DNA from: Pseudalkalibacillus sp045920555
Lineage (GTDB): Bacteria > Bacillota > Bacilli > Bacillales > Fictibacillaceae
Assembly (NCBI RefSeq): GCF_045920555.1
Contig: NZ_CP174509.1
Location: 5,580,001-5,644,000, forward strand
Length of the DNA: 64,000 nucleotides
Direction of reading: 5' to 3'
Part shown: positions 44,050 through 53,213 of the stretch, one piece after another
How positions within the stretch are numbered: position 1 is the first letter of the stretch
Layout of the letters: each line of letters starts with the position of its first letter
Program-made: the position numbers and the translations under genes
The notes under the pieces: generated by a model
The model's input: only the letters and a program-made list of their open reading frames with translations
What the model was told of the DNA's origin: nothing
Database searches by the model: none

Positions 44050-44811
44050 TTAAGCTTTGAATTTCAGTTGATAACGCTGGATCACTCTTTCGGCTTCATC
44101 TCTTGCTTCTTTTAATAACGGAAGATATTCCTGGATTTTATCATCCGACATCCGGTAAGTCGGGCCTGAAACAGTGATAGACCCAATGATTTCCCTTCCG
44201 ACAATTAAAGGGACAGCCAGGGCAATCACGTCTTCGGTATATTCACTTTGGCTTTGGGCCCATCCTTGTTCACGGATTTTTTCCAATTCTGCCTTTAATT
44301 CATCCGGATCGGTCATCGTCGTTTTCGTGTATTTTACCAGCCCTCCCGTAATCAATGCATCTACAAACTCCTCAGGCAAGTAAGCAAGGATCGACCGGTA
44401 GGAAGCACCGACATATAGAGGTGCCCTGCTCCCAGCCGAAACCGAAAATTTAACTTTATTTTCCGGCTCCACTACTTCAAGTGTCACAGCCTCATCCCTA
44501 TCTAATATCGTAAAAAAAATCGATTCTCCTGTCTTTTCCATCAATTGTTCCAGAATAGGTCGGATTAATTTCTGGACATTCAGGCTTTCATACATAATGA
44601 CTCCTAGTTCCCATGTAGCATATCCTAGTGAGTATTTCTTTGTAACCTCGTCTTTTATGATAAATCTATTTTTCTCAAATGTTTCAAGAATCCTGTATAA
44701 ATTAGTGTGGTTCATCCCTAATTCATTTGCCAGTTCCCTGCCGCCCCACACCGGCTTTTCTCTTGTGAACATTTTTAGAACCTTTAGTGCTGAATCTAAC
44801 GTTTTTAACAT
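44050..44811 (-). CDS. IclR-family regulator of cluster B
   Basis: About 253 residues. Winged helix: MLKTLDSALKVLKMFTREKP, ELANELGMNHTNLYRILETF. Effector domain: GSRAPLYVGASYRSILAYLP, VIALAVPLIVGREIIGSITV, SGPTYRMSDDKI. Start: ATG at 44811 with AAGAAGGGAT in front; the longer frame's extra 24 residues do not look like the family. It lies downstream of the cluster B operon on the same strand and is the best candidate to bind the paired palindromes near 51.2 kb. A decayed gene with the same C-terminus lies at 24.2 kb. Confidence 0.88.
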   Translation of the reverse strand: MLKTLDSALKVLKMFTREKPVWGGRELANELGMNHTNLYRILETFEKNRFIIKDEVTKKYSLGYATWELGVIMYESLNVQKLIRPILEQLMEKTGESIFFTILDRDEAVTLEVVEPENKVKFSVSAGSRAPLYVGASYRSILAYLPEEFVDALITGGLVKYTKTTMTDPDELKAELEKIREQGWAQSQSEYTEDVIALAVPLIVGREIIGSITVSGPTYRMSDDKIQEYLPLLKEARDEAERVIQRYQLKFKA

Positions 44812-45029
44812 ACATAATCCCTTCTTCCATTGGCAAAAAAGTAAGCTGCTCTTATGACAAACCGTTTTTATCGTTTTCTCCAAATAAACCGGAAGATATC
44901 CCCCTATAAGTAATAGGGAGTTAAAGACCTTAAAGGGGAATAACTGCCCGTAAACCCCATTTTCTCAGGCCAATAAGATTAAAAGCTGGCTTATTAGTCT
45001 AATGGGGAGAGTAAAAAATCCCTGTTAAA

Positions 45030-46301
45030 TTAAGAATCTGAATTTAGAAAGTCGACCACGGCCGCTATATATACTTTAGCACACCGTACGATGTCTTCAA
45101 CACGTACTTTTTCATTATAGCCGTGAATGCTAGGCAAGTACGCCGGCCCGTACTGAAGAACCGGTATTTGATGGTCTCTAAAGTGACGGGCATCGCTGCT
45201 CGCCCATTGCTGGACGCCATATGATTCCTTCCCGGTAACAAAGGAAATGTTATCAACAATCGCCTTACAGACAGGGTCTTCTGCATCGGTATAATTAGCA
45301 TCGCTTCTAAATCCAAATGGCCGGATTTCATACCGGATTCCTAATCCGTCCAATTCTTTGTGTAAAAAGGTACTGACCTCATCCCTTGTAATGCCAAAAG
45401 GAAGGCGGCAGTCAATTTGCACTTTACAGCTTTCCGGTATGACATTGGACTTCGTTCCGCCGTGAATGGTTCCGATGTTAACGGTAACTCTTTCCAAAAC
45501 AGGCTGGAATTTCTCTCGATCCTTTTCCACCTCCCGCATATAGCGCTTTGAGGCTTCAATAAGCGGCTGTACCTCTTCAGGAATGGAAATTTCAATGTCC
45601 CAAAGCTTTCGGATTTTCTCAATTGCGGCAAGAGCATCCGTAATGGCGTTGTTTCCCGCAATAGGCGAAAGACTTCCATGTCCAGGCTCCCCGTATACTT
45701 CGAGCTCAAACCAATACGAGCCTTTTTGACCGATTGTCGGATTTAGTGGTGACGATGGTTCAGCGATTAAACATCCGTCTCCCTGGATAATTCCGTTTTC
45801 TAATAACCAAGGAACTCCGTACTCCCCGCCGGTTTCTTCATCAGGAACAATGGCAAGCGTAAGCTTTCCCGGTAAATCTATATCTAACTTTTTCAGCAAG
45901 GAAAAGACAAATATAAGACCGCCAAGCCCAGCTTTCATATCACTGGCGCCTCTGCCAAGAAGCCAGCCATCCCTGACTTCTCCTGAAAACGGATCAAAAT
46001 CCCATTTAAATCGATCCCCTGCAGGAACTACATCTGTGTGCCCGCAATAAATTAAATGTTTACCACTGTCATTCCCGATGCTTGAAACTAGATTAAACAT
46101 TTTTATATTCGATTCATACCAGTCCGTCTTAAGATCAAATCGAGCAAGGTAATCCGTTATGAACTGGCTGATCTCCGTTGAATTCCCAGGCGGGTTTTCA
46201 CTTGGAATCTTGATCAGAGAACTGCAAAGCTCGATTAGCTCATCTTTTTGAACTTCGACTTCATCTATTAATCTTTTCTTAAGATCTGTTAAATGGTTCA
46301 T
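45030..46301 (-). CDS. ArgE/DapE-family M20 deacylase
   Basis: 423 residues. Metal blocks: LIYCGHTDVVPAGDRFKWDF, LLGRGASDMKAGLGGLIFVF, IVPDEETGGEYGVPWLLENG, EPGHGSLSPIAGNNAIT and IHGYNEKVRVEDIVRCAK. These enzymes remove acyl or succinyl groups from amino acids or cut dipeptides. Start ATG overlaps the DUF1177 stop by four bases (ATGA). It ends the long minus-strand operon that begins with the ABC permease. Confidence 0.9.
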   Translation of the reverse strand: MNHLTDLKKRLIDEVEVQKDELIELCSSLIKIPSENPPGNSTEISQFITDYLARFDLKTDWYESNIKMFNLVSSIGNDSGKHLIYCGHTDVVPAGDRFKWDFDPFSGEVRDGWLLGRGASDMKAGLGGLIFVFSLLKKLDIDLPGKLTLAIVPDEETGGEYGVPWLLENGIIQGDGCLIAEPSSPLNPTIGQKGSYWFELEVYGEPGHGSLSPIAGNNAITDALAAIEKIRKLWDIEISIPEEVQPLIEASKRYMREVEKDREKFQPVLERVTVNIGTIHGGTKSNVIPESCKVQIDCRLPFGITRDEVSTFLHKELDGLGIRYEIRPFGFRSDANYTDAEDPVCKAIVDNISFVTGKESYGVQQWASSDARHFRDHQIPVLQYGPAYLPSIHGYNEKVRVEDIVRCAKVYIAAVVDFLNSDS

Positions 46302-47248
46302 CCAGCAGTCACCTGATTTCCCATTGTTTGCAAGTGATTCATTTTTCCATATAGTTCTTCAAGAAGGGTAAATTCACTTGGATCGAAGAAAGTACACTTA
46401 TTCTCTCCAAAAAGCTTGGCAACTTCAATGACATAGCGTACAACTTGTTCAACATCAGTTGGGTGAGTGGCCCCTGTTCCGCAGCCGGAAACCGCTGTTT
46501 CAGTCGTAATCGCAATTCCTACAACTGGGCATTTCGCCGCAACAGCAGGCTGAAGGATACTGTTAACATGGTATACTCCATTTCCGTAAGGCGTGATATC
46601 CTGTGTTGTAATCGGAAGTGTAACAGGAAGTTTACCGACAGATTGAGTATAAACATGGAGTAAGTCATTGCTTACTTTTAAAATATACCCTTCTTTGACA
46701 GTTGGTGTAATCGCAAATCCGCGATGATTAGTAATCATATTTCCTTTTGTCGTATCAATGGATAAAATGGCATCCATTTCTTTCGTTACTTCATGCATAT
46801 TCATCGTTAAAATATCAACCGGAGAGTCCATAAAAGGAACTGGATCATGCGGACGTGTTGGAGCTGTCGGGCAAATATGCGTCGTCAGGATGATATCGCC
46901 ATCCAGACGGTCTCCTTTTCCGCTCATGTCGAGCAATTTTGCAGCTGCGGCAATACATGATAGCGCGCCGTCCCCATCTGACACAAATCCTTTTACCTCC
47001 GGACGCGCTCCAATGCCGCCTAGGCGTCCGACAATTCCTAACGTAGGAGCGTCCCCGCCGTTTGTCTTCCCTTTTTCCCCAGGAATGGTCACTTTAATAA
47101 AGTCAGTCGAACCTGCTTTTCCTTCAACCGTTTGAACAGTTACTTCACCTAAATCAGAAATTGCATTTAAGTAACCTTTAACCTCCTTTCCTGAAACATG
47201 AATACTGTCTAATAGCTCATACACTTCCATCACATATTTTAAAGACAT
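46298..47248 (-). CDS. DUF1177 family protein (cluster B copy)
   Basis: 316 residues, highly similar to the cluster A copy across its whole length. Shared blocks: GSTDFIK, VGRLGGIGARP, VSDGDGA, TTHICPTAPTRPH, SPVDILTMN, LSIDTTKGN, TTQDITPYGN, SILQP, GCGTGATH. Differences are concentrated at the N- and C-termini and the linker after TDFIK. It sits between the ABC ATPase and the deacylase, with an AGGAGG start site, so it travels with a peptide-type importer here and with an OPT importer in cluster A. Confidence 0.9.
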   Translation of the reverse strand: MSLKYVMEVYELLDSIHVSGKEVKGYLNAISDLGEVTVQTVEGKAGSTDFIKVTIPGEKGKTNGGDAPTLGIVGRLGGIGARPEVKGFVSDGDGALSCIAAAAKLLDMSGKGDRLDGDIILTTHICPTAPTRPHDPVPFMDSPVDILTMNMHEVTKEMDAILSIDTTKGNMITNHRGFAITPTVKEGYILKVSNDLLHVYTQSVGKLPVTLPITTQDITPYGNGVYHVNSILQPAVAAKCPVVGIAITTETAVSGCGTGATHPTDVEQVVRYVIEVAKLFGENKCTFFDPSEFTLLEELYGKMNHLQTMGNQVTAG

Positions 47249-47266
47249 CGTAAAATTCCTCCTCTG

Positions 47267-48238
47267 TTATTCAACAATATGACAGGCTGCTTGATGCCCC
47301 GTAGCCGTTTTTTTCAGTGCAGGAACCTGAGTTTTGCACATTTCTATTGCATACGGGCATCTTTGATGAAAATGACAGCCAGATGGTGGGTTGATCGGAC
47401 TTGGCACATCCCCGTTTAAAAGAATGCGTTCCTTCTTTTCAAAAGGATCTTCCTTTGGAATAGCAGAAAGCAATGCTTTTGTATAAGGATGGCTGGGGTT
47501 TTCATAAATTTCATTGTATGTCCCCATTTCAACAATTTTTCCGAGATACATGACAGCAATGCGATCACACATATACCTGACAACGTTTAAATCGTGCGAA
47601 ATAAATAAGTACGTTAAATCGAATTTTTTTTGCAGGTCTTTCAGCAAATTAATGACCTGGGCCTGAACCGATACATCCAAGGCAGAAACAGGCTCATCAC
47701 AAATGATGACATCTGGATTGAGTGCAAGGGCACGGGCTATATTAATCCGCTGGCGCTGCCCTCCGGAAAATTCGTGAGGATATCTTTCCCCGTGATAACT
47801 GCTTAAGCCGACTACCTCAAGCAATTCCTGAACCCGTTTTTTGCGTGATGCTTTGTCGCCGATTTTATGAATGACCAAAGGCTCCATAATTAATTGCTCA
47901 ATGGTTTTTCTCGGGTCCAATGAGGCATACGGATTTTGGAAAACCAATTGGATGGACTTTCTGGAGGAACGGATTTCTTTTGTTCCAAGTGATGCTAAAT
48001 CCTTTCCCTTAAACTCAACCTTTCCTTCTGTCGGCCGGATCAACTGATTGATCAGCCTTGCCATTGTCGACTTTCCGCAGCCGGACTCCCCGACAATCCC
48101 AAGCGTTTCACCGCGAAAAACATCAAAGCTGACACCATCAACGGCTTTTACACTCTGTGCGGCTTTTTTAAAAGGAAGCGGATCTTCAATTGGGAAGTGT
48201 TTCTTTAAGTTTTCTACTTTAATAATGACTTCAGCCAT
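47267..48238 (-). CDS. Peptide ABC transporter ATPase, DppF/OppF type
   Basis: 323 residues. Walker A GESGCGKSTMARLI, Q-loop VFQNPYASLDPR, signature FSGGQRQRINIARAL, Walker B DVIICDEPVSALDVS, plus the C-terminal oligopeptide extension GCHFHQRCPYAIEMC with cysteines. One of the two ATPases of a Dpp/Opp importer. Its start overlaps the end of the DppD-type gene by eight bases. Confidence 0.93.
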   Translation of the reverse strand: MAEVIIKVENLKKHFPIEDPLPFKKAAQSVKAVDGVSFDVFRGETLGIVGESGCGKSTMARLINQLIRPTEGKVEFKGKDLASLGTKEIRSSRKSIQLVFQNPYASLDPRKTIEQLIMEPLVIHKIGDKASRKKRVQELLEVVGLSSYHGERYPHEFSGGQRQRINIARALALNPDVIICDEPVSALDVSVQAQVINLLKDLQKKFDLTYLFISHDLNVVRYMCDRIAVMYLGKIVEMGTYNEIYENPSHPYTKALLSAIPKEDPFEKKERILLNGDVPSPINPPSGCHFHQRCPYAIEMCKTQVPALKKTATGHQAACHIVE

Positions 48239-49262
48239 GGATTACCCGCTCCTTTCGCTCCAGCCTCATATCCTTTGTTTGAAAATGGCAGGATACAAAA
48301 TGTCCTTCCTCCACTTCAACCATTTCCGGTTTTGCTGCGAAGCATTTTTCCTGTGCATATCGGCACCGGCCGGCAAAGTGGCAGCCCGGCATTTCTTCAC
48401 GCAAATCAGGGGGGCTCCCAGGAATAGCAGAAAGCTTTTCTTCATTTGATACTTCACTAGTGATCTGGGAATCTAGCAGTCCCCAAGTATAAGGATGAAG
48501 AGGATTCTCATAAATCGTTTTTACACTTCCGTATTCAACGGTATTTCCGGCATACATGACAAGAACCTTATCGCAAACCTCCCAGACGACTCCCAAATCG
48601 TGGGTAATCATAATAATGGAAGTATCGATTGTTTCCTGCAGATGCCTCATTAAATCAAGAATTTGTGCCTGTACCGTTACATCCAGCGCAGTCGTAGGCT
48701 CGTCGGCTATTAATAATTTCGGCTTGCAGGCTAACGCGATTGCAATCATAACCCTTTGCCTCATCCCGCCGGAGAACTCGTGCGGGTACATATTAATCCG
48801 TTTTTCCGCCTCCGGTATTCCTACAAGTTTAAGCATATCGATAGCCGCGGCTTTCGATTCCTTTTTCGAGACTTTTCGGTGGGCACAGATGGATTCCATA
48901 ATTTGGTCTCCGACCGTAAAGACAGGATTCAAGCTTGTCATCGGGTCCTGGAAAATCATCGAAATTTCATTTCCCCTAACTGACCGCATATCCTTGTCCG
49001 ATAAAGAAAGCAAATCCTTTCCTTCAAATAGCAGCTTTCCTCCCGCTATTTTCCCAGGCGGGTTCGGAATCAGGCGAAGCAATGCCGTTGCCGTCACACT
49101 TTTTCCAGAACCCGACTCACCGACAATGCCGAGTGTTTCTTTTTTATTTAATGTAAAGCTAATACCGTTTACTGCTTTAACCACCGAGGAAGAAGAACGA
49201 AAATGCACCTCCAAATCCTCAACCTTTAAAAGAAGATCCGACATCTGTTTCACCTCCATCAA
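48231..49262 (-). CDS. Peptide ABC transporter ATPase, DppD/OppD type
   Basis: 343 residues. Walker A GESGSGKSVTATALL, Q-loop IFQDPMTSLNPV, signature FSGGMRQRVMIAIAL, Walker B KLLIADEPTTALDVT, and the cysteine-bearing GCHFAGRCRYAQEKC C-terminal motif. The partner of the DppF-type ATPase. The first codons may start at MSDLLLKVEDLEVHFRS, a few residues into the frame. Confidence 0.93.
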   Translation of the reverse strand: MMEVKQMSDLLLKVEDLEVHFRSSSSVVKAVNGISFTLNKKETLGIVGESGSGKSVTATALLRLIPNPPGKIAGGKLLFEGKDLLSLSDKDMRSVRGNEISMIFQDPMTSLNPVFTVGDQIMESICAHRKVSKKESKAAAIDMLKLVGIPEAEKRINMYPHEFSGGMRQRVMIAIALACKPKLLIADEPTTALDVTVQAQILDLMRHLQETIDTSIIMITHDLGVVWEVCDKVLVMYAGNTVEYGSVKTIYENPLHPYTWGLLDSQITSEVSNEEKLSAIPGSPPDLREEMPGCHFAGRCRYAQEKCFAAKPEMVEVEEGHFVSCHFQTKDMRLERKERVIHG

Positions 49263-50156
49263 TTAAATTTTCATTTTTGGGTCTAAAGCATCACGGAGGC
49301 CGTCTCCGAACAAATTAATACCAAGAACGGTTATCAAAATGGCTAATCCAGAAAAAGTAGCCATATGGGGGCTTAACACCAAAAAGTCTTTCCCGTCTTT
49401 TAAAATACTTCCCCAAGAGGGAGTAGGAGGCTGTACACCTAGTCCTAAAAAGCTTAAAGCAGCTTCAGAAATTATCGCCCCTGCAATACTCATCGTTCCA
49501 TAAACAATTAATGGAGCCAGACAGTTTGGGAGAACGTGCTGAAAGAGAATACGCCCGTCCGTTGCGCCCAATGACCGTGTTACTTCTATAAATTCTTCCT
49601 CTTTAACACTAAGTACTTGTCCGCGGACAATCCTCGCAAAGCCAGGAATATTTGCTACGCCTATAGCAATAATGACATTCACAAGACCTTGGCCAAGAAC
49701 CGTCATAAGTGCAATGGCGAGCAGGATAAAAGGAAATGCGAATAAGCCATCCATTGTCCTCATGATGATCGAATCAAGCCTTCCGCCAAAATAGCCGGAA
49801 ACTAAACCAAGCAAGGTTCCGAAAAATGCACCAAAAATAACAGCTGAAAGCCCGACGATTAAGGAAATCCTTGCTCCATAAACAAGCCGGCTGAATAAAT
49901 CTCTTCCATAATTATCAGTTCCTAATACATGTCCGTCTGTCCCAGGCGGTACCAAAGTACTGACCACATCCATCTCATTAGGCTGATGAGTGGCAATCAA
50001 CGGCGCAAACACGGCAATGATGGTCATAAACATGGTTACAGCCAAACCGATGGCAGCAAGGCGGTTTCGAATCAATTTCCTAAACAGGCTTGTTTCCTTT
50101 TTCTGTTTGATCATCTTTTCTTCTACATCTGTAATTGTATTTTGTAAAGAGCCCAT
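49263..50156 (-). CDS. Peptide ABC transporter permease, DppC type
   Basis: 297 residues, N-terminal helix, then the binding-protein-dependent permease domain with six helices and the EAA-like loop GATDGRILFQHVLPNCLAPL. The GTDNYGRDLFSRLVYGARIS motif is typical of DppC/OppC. The stop and start of neighbouring genes touch, so it is translated together with DppB and DppD. Confidence 0.92.
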   Translation of the reverse strand: MGSLQNTITDVEEKMIKQKKETSLFRKLIRNRLAAIGLAVTMFMTIIAVFAPLIATHQPNEMDVVSTLVPPGTDGHVLGTDNYGRDLFSRLVYGARISLIVGLSAVIFGAFFGTLLGLVSGYFGGRLDSIIMRTMDGLFAFPFILLAIALMTVLGQGLVNVIIAIGVANIPGFARIVRGQVLSVKEEEFIEVTRSLGATDGRILFQHVLPNCLAPLIVYGTMSIAGAIISEAALSFLGLGVQPPTPSWGSILKDGKDFLVLSPHMATFSGLAILITVLGINLFGDGLRDALDPKMKI

Positions 50157-51121
50157 TATTTCGCCCCTCCCTTGCCGGCAGTATAATTTACTCTTGGATT
50201 TACGACTTTGTACATAATATCGACAAGCAGATTTACGAGAACAAAAATGACGGCGATAAAAAGAACCGTCCCTTGAACGACAACAAAATCCCGCTTATCA
50301 ATGGCATCCACGATCAATCGGCCCATTCCCGGCCAGCTGAAAATGGTTTCTGTAAGAACTGCGCCTCCAAGCATCATTGAGATCTGCATGCCAAGGACTG
50401 TTAATAATGGAGTAAGAGCATTTTTAAAAGCATGCTTACAAATGACCCAAAATTCACTTAGCCCTTTTGAGCGCGCTGTTTTGATATAGTCCTGTGAAAT
50501 AACCTCGAGCATACTCGAACGGGTGATCCTGGCAAAGGTCGCCATCGGGATCGTGGCAAGCGTAATACTCGGGAGAATCAGGTGCTTTATATAAGGAATG
50601 AATCCATCTTCAAGCGTCCCCATTCCTGTTGCAGGAAACCAGCCGAGATTAACGCTGAAGTAAAGGACCAGCATAACGCCCAGCCAAAAAATCGGCATCG
50701 AAACCCCTATCAGCGATATGAGCATAACCGAATAGTCGAGTAAAGAATTTTGTTTTGAAGCAGAAATAATACCTGCTGGCACTCCGATCATAAAGGCGAT
50801 AATTAACGCACTAACCGCTAAAACAAGTGTATTGGGAAACCGGTCTAAAATTAAATGAACTATCGGTTCATTATAAGTAAGCGATACACCAAAATCCCCC
50901 GTTGCCAGATTGCTAATATATTGAAGGAACTGAGTATATAACGGAGCATTTAAACCGAGTTCTTCCCTTAAAGCTTCAATATCCTCAACGCTTGCCTGAG
51001 GTCCAAGCATAACTGCTGCAGGATCGCCTGGAATCATTCGAGTAATTATGAAAACAATTACCGCGACGACAAAAATCGTTGGCAAAAGATCGAAAATTCT
51101 TCTAATAATGTACTTTCCCAT
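50156..51121 (-). CDS. Peptide ABC transporter permease, DppB type
   Basis: About 321 residues. The DppB opening MGKYIIRRIFDLLPTIFVVA is followed by RMIPGDPAAVMLGP and the EAA loop KTARSKGLSEFWVICKHAFK. Start: ATG at 51121 behind AAAGGAGG; the longer frame adds 32 atypical residues. First gene of the minus-strand cluster B operon. Confidence 0.92.
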   Translation of the reverse strand: MGKYIIRRIFDLLPTIFVVAVIVFIITRMIPGDPAAVMLGPQASVEDIEALREELGLNAPLYTQFLQYISNLATGDFGVSLTYNEPIVHLILDRFPNTLVLAVSALIIAFMIGVPAGIISASKQNSLLDYSVMLISLIGVSMPIFWLGVMLVLYFSVNLGWFPATGMGTLEDGFIPYIKHLILPSITLATIPMATFARITRSSMLEVISQDYIKTARSKGLSEFWVICKHAFKNALTPLLTVLGMQISMMLGGAVLTETIFSWPGMGRLIVDAIDKRDFVVVQGTVLFIAVIFVLVNLLVDIMYKVVNPRVNYTAGKGGAK

Positions 51122-51143
51122 AAAATACCTCCTTTTCAGTTTA

Positions 51144-51176
51144 TTCATTATTCGAATCACTGATTCATTATGTGAA
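51144..51176. promoter_or_regulatory. Paired 13-bp palindromes on the dppB side
   Basis: TTCATTATTCGAA (51144-51156) and TTCATTATGTGAA (51164-51176), starts 20 bp apart. They lie about 25 bases upstream of dppB, where a regulator could repress the operon. Confidence 0.82.
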
Positions 51177-51300
51177 TTTCCTATAAGTTTAGCACCCATT
51201 TTTTTGAATGTAAACACAAAATAGAGTGAAAAAAAATCATTTTATAAATTTTCGAAAAATATTTACTCTTCCGAAATGTTGTGGTAGTTTTAATATTAAA

Positions 51301-51333
51301 TTCAATATTCGAAATACTGTTTCACAATATGAA
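51301..51333. promoter_or_regulatory. Paired 13-bp palindromes on the binding-protein side
   Basis: TTCAATATTCGAA (51301-51313) and TTCACAATATGAA (51321-51333), starts again 20 bp apart, just ahead of the binding-protein ribosome site. Consensus of the four sites: TTCANNATNYGAA in three and a close variant in the fourth. This makes a four-site divergent control region. Confidence 0.82.
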
Positions 51334-51350
51334 TCAAAGAGGGGGATTTT

Positions 51351-52964
51351 ATGAGAAGCAAGTTTTTTAAGCACTGGGTTTTGTTAGCTGCCTTAGTCAT
51401 TTTGGTTTTAAGCGCCTGTTCTTCTGGAGGCGAAACCGATACTGCATCATCTGATCAAAAGCAAACGGATGCTAAAGCAGGCGAACCGCAGGATGGCGGT
51501 ACATTGAATGTAGGTCTTTCTGCAAATCCAAAAACACTCGACCCGATTCAATATACAGGTGTTTATGAATCTCAGGTAATGCGTTCAGTTGCTGACACTC
51601 TCGTAGTGTACAGCAAGGATTTAAGTGAAATTGTACCTTCCCTTGCAACGGAATGGAGTGTTTCCGAAGACATGAAGGTGTATACATTTAAACTCCGTGA
51701 TGATGTTTACTTCCAGCCGGGCGAATATCAGGATGGGAGACAAATGACTGCTGAAGACGTGAAATTCAGCCTTGAGCGTTCTGCAAAAGAATCTGCAATG
51801 AACCGTTTGCGCGGTGTGGAAAAGGTTGAGGTCACAGGAGAGTTTGAAGTTGCTGTTCATTTAGAAGCACCGAATGCTGCATTATTAGCGATGCTGACGG
51901 ATGCAGGAAATATCATTGTACCAAAAGAAGAGGTTGAGGGCTGGGGTGACCAGTTTGGAAGCCATCTTGTAAGTACTGGCCCCTTCCAAATCAAAAGCTG
52001 GCAAAAGGATCAGCAGGTCGAGCTTGTCCGTCATGAAAAATATTGGGGCGAAAAACCCCATCTAGATGGTGTTACATTTAAAATTATCTCTGATCCAAAT
52101 ATGATGACAAACGCCCTTCGTTCCAGCGATATTGATATTGCTACTGATGTAAAAGGACAAAACCGCGAGCTTATTAAAAAGGATGAGCAACTGGAGCTGG
52201 TCTCAAAGCCTGCGCTTTCCTTAACTTATCTTGATTTGAACAACAAAAAAGGCCCAACGGCAGATCCAAAAGTCCGTGAAGCGATTTATAAAGCAACAAA
52301 CGTCGAGGAAATTGTAAAGGGAGTCAATCAGTGGGGCGGCGCTGAAGTTTCTTACATGCCTCTGCCGAAAAAATCATGGGGATACAATGAAGAACTCGAA
52401 AAGCTTACACCAACTTATGATCCAGAAGGAGCAAAAAAACTTTTGACCGAAGCCGGCTATCCTGATGGATTTAAAACAGAGATTTACCTATCTGAAGCAC
52501 GTGTTCCATACGGTACTATTTTCCAAAATCAAATGAAAGAAAACTTAAACATTGATGTTGAAATAAAAGTCGTTGAATGGGGTACTTACAGCGATACAGT
52601 TGCAAAAGGAAATGCGCCAATGTCGATCGGCGGCTGGACTTGGTATCCGGACCCTTACTTCTTCCTATATCAATTGTTCCACAGCGACCAAATCGGCGCT
52701 CTCGGAAATGGAAAAGGCTATTCTAACCCTGAAGTGGATTCACTTTTAGAAAAAGCTGTTTCTGAAACAGTTGATCAAAAGGAACGTGCAGAATTTTACC
52801 AGCAAGCACTTGAAATTATTTTAAAAGAAGTTCCGCGTATTGAGATTGATAACCTTGAATCTGCAGCAGGCATTAATAAAAAGGTACAAGGCTACGATGT
52901 GTCTGCCGACTTCTCAATTCAAATTGTCCATCCGAACGGAACAAACGTCTGGAAGCAGCCATAA
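51351..52964 (+). CDS. Solute-binding lipoprotein of the Dpp/Opp importer
   Basis: 537 residues, SBP family 5. Signal and lipobox: ALVILVLSACSSGG, lipidated on Cys23. Fold blocks: GGTLNVGLSANPKTLDPIQY, WSVSEDMKVYTFKLRDDVYF, LVSTGPFQIKSWQKDQQVEL, NPEVDSLLEKA. It delivers the peptide-like ligand to the permeases encoded divergently. Shine-Dalgarno AGAGGGGG. A strong terminator follows directly, so this protein can be made at higher level than the two amidohydrolases downstream. Confidence 0.92.
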   Translation: MRSKFFKHWVLLAALVILVLSACSSGGETDTASSDQKQTDAKAGEPQDGGTLNVGLSANPKTLDPIQYTGVYESQVMRSVADTLVVYSKDLSEIVPSLATEWSVSEDMKVYTFKLRDDVYFQPGEYQDGRQMTAEDVKFSLERSAKESAMNRLRGVEKVEVTGEFEVAVHLEAPNAALLAMLTDAGNIIVPKEEVEGWGDQFGSHLVSTGPFQIKSWQKDQQVELVRHEKYWGEKPHLDGVTFKIISDPNMMTNALRSSDIDIATDVKGQNRELIKKDEQLELVSKPALSLTYLDLNNKKGPTADPKVREAIYKATNVEEIVKGVNQWGGAEVSYMPLPKKSWGYNEELEKLTPTYDPEGAKKLLTEAGYPDGFKTEIYLSEARVPYGTIFQNQMKENLNIDVEIKVVEWGTYSDTVAKGNAPMSIGGWTWYPDPYFFLYQLFHSDQIGALGNGKGYSNPEVDSLLEKAVSETVDQKERAEFYQQALEIILKEVPRIEIDNLESAAGINKKVQGYDVSADFSIQIVHPNGTNVWKQP

Positions 52965-52999
52965 TCTGTGATTTTCCACAGCATGATAGAAATTATTCG

Positions 53000-53028
53000 A
53001 AAAGTAGAGATAGATTATCTCTACTTTT
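53000..53028 (+). terminator. Terminator after the binding-protein gene
   Basis: AAAAGTAGAGATA (53000-53012) pairs perfectly with TATCTCTACTTTT (53016-53028) around a 3-nt loop, followed by a pyrimidine/T-rich run. Confidence 0.88.
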
Positions 53029-53213
53029 CTCTTTCATTCTTGGCTTTGTTAATAAACGTGTTGATAAATGTGTATTAAAGGGCTATTTTGCCTGAAGATA
53101 CCCTTTTTCGGATTATCAAAAACTGCCTCCTGAAAAAGCAAATCGAACCTTAGGTATATCAACAATATCTTTTAACAAAAGCCTCATCCTTAAAGAAAAG
53201 AAGGGATAAAAAA

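Noticed and set aside
48556..49266. A 236-codon plus-strand frame
   Set aside because: It lies fully antisense to the DppD-type ATPase, whose motifs are complete. The antisense product has no family-like features.
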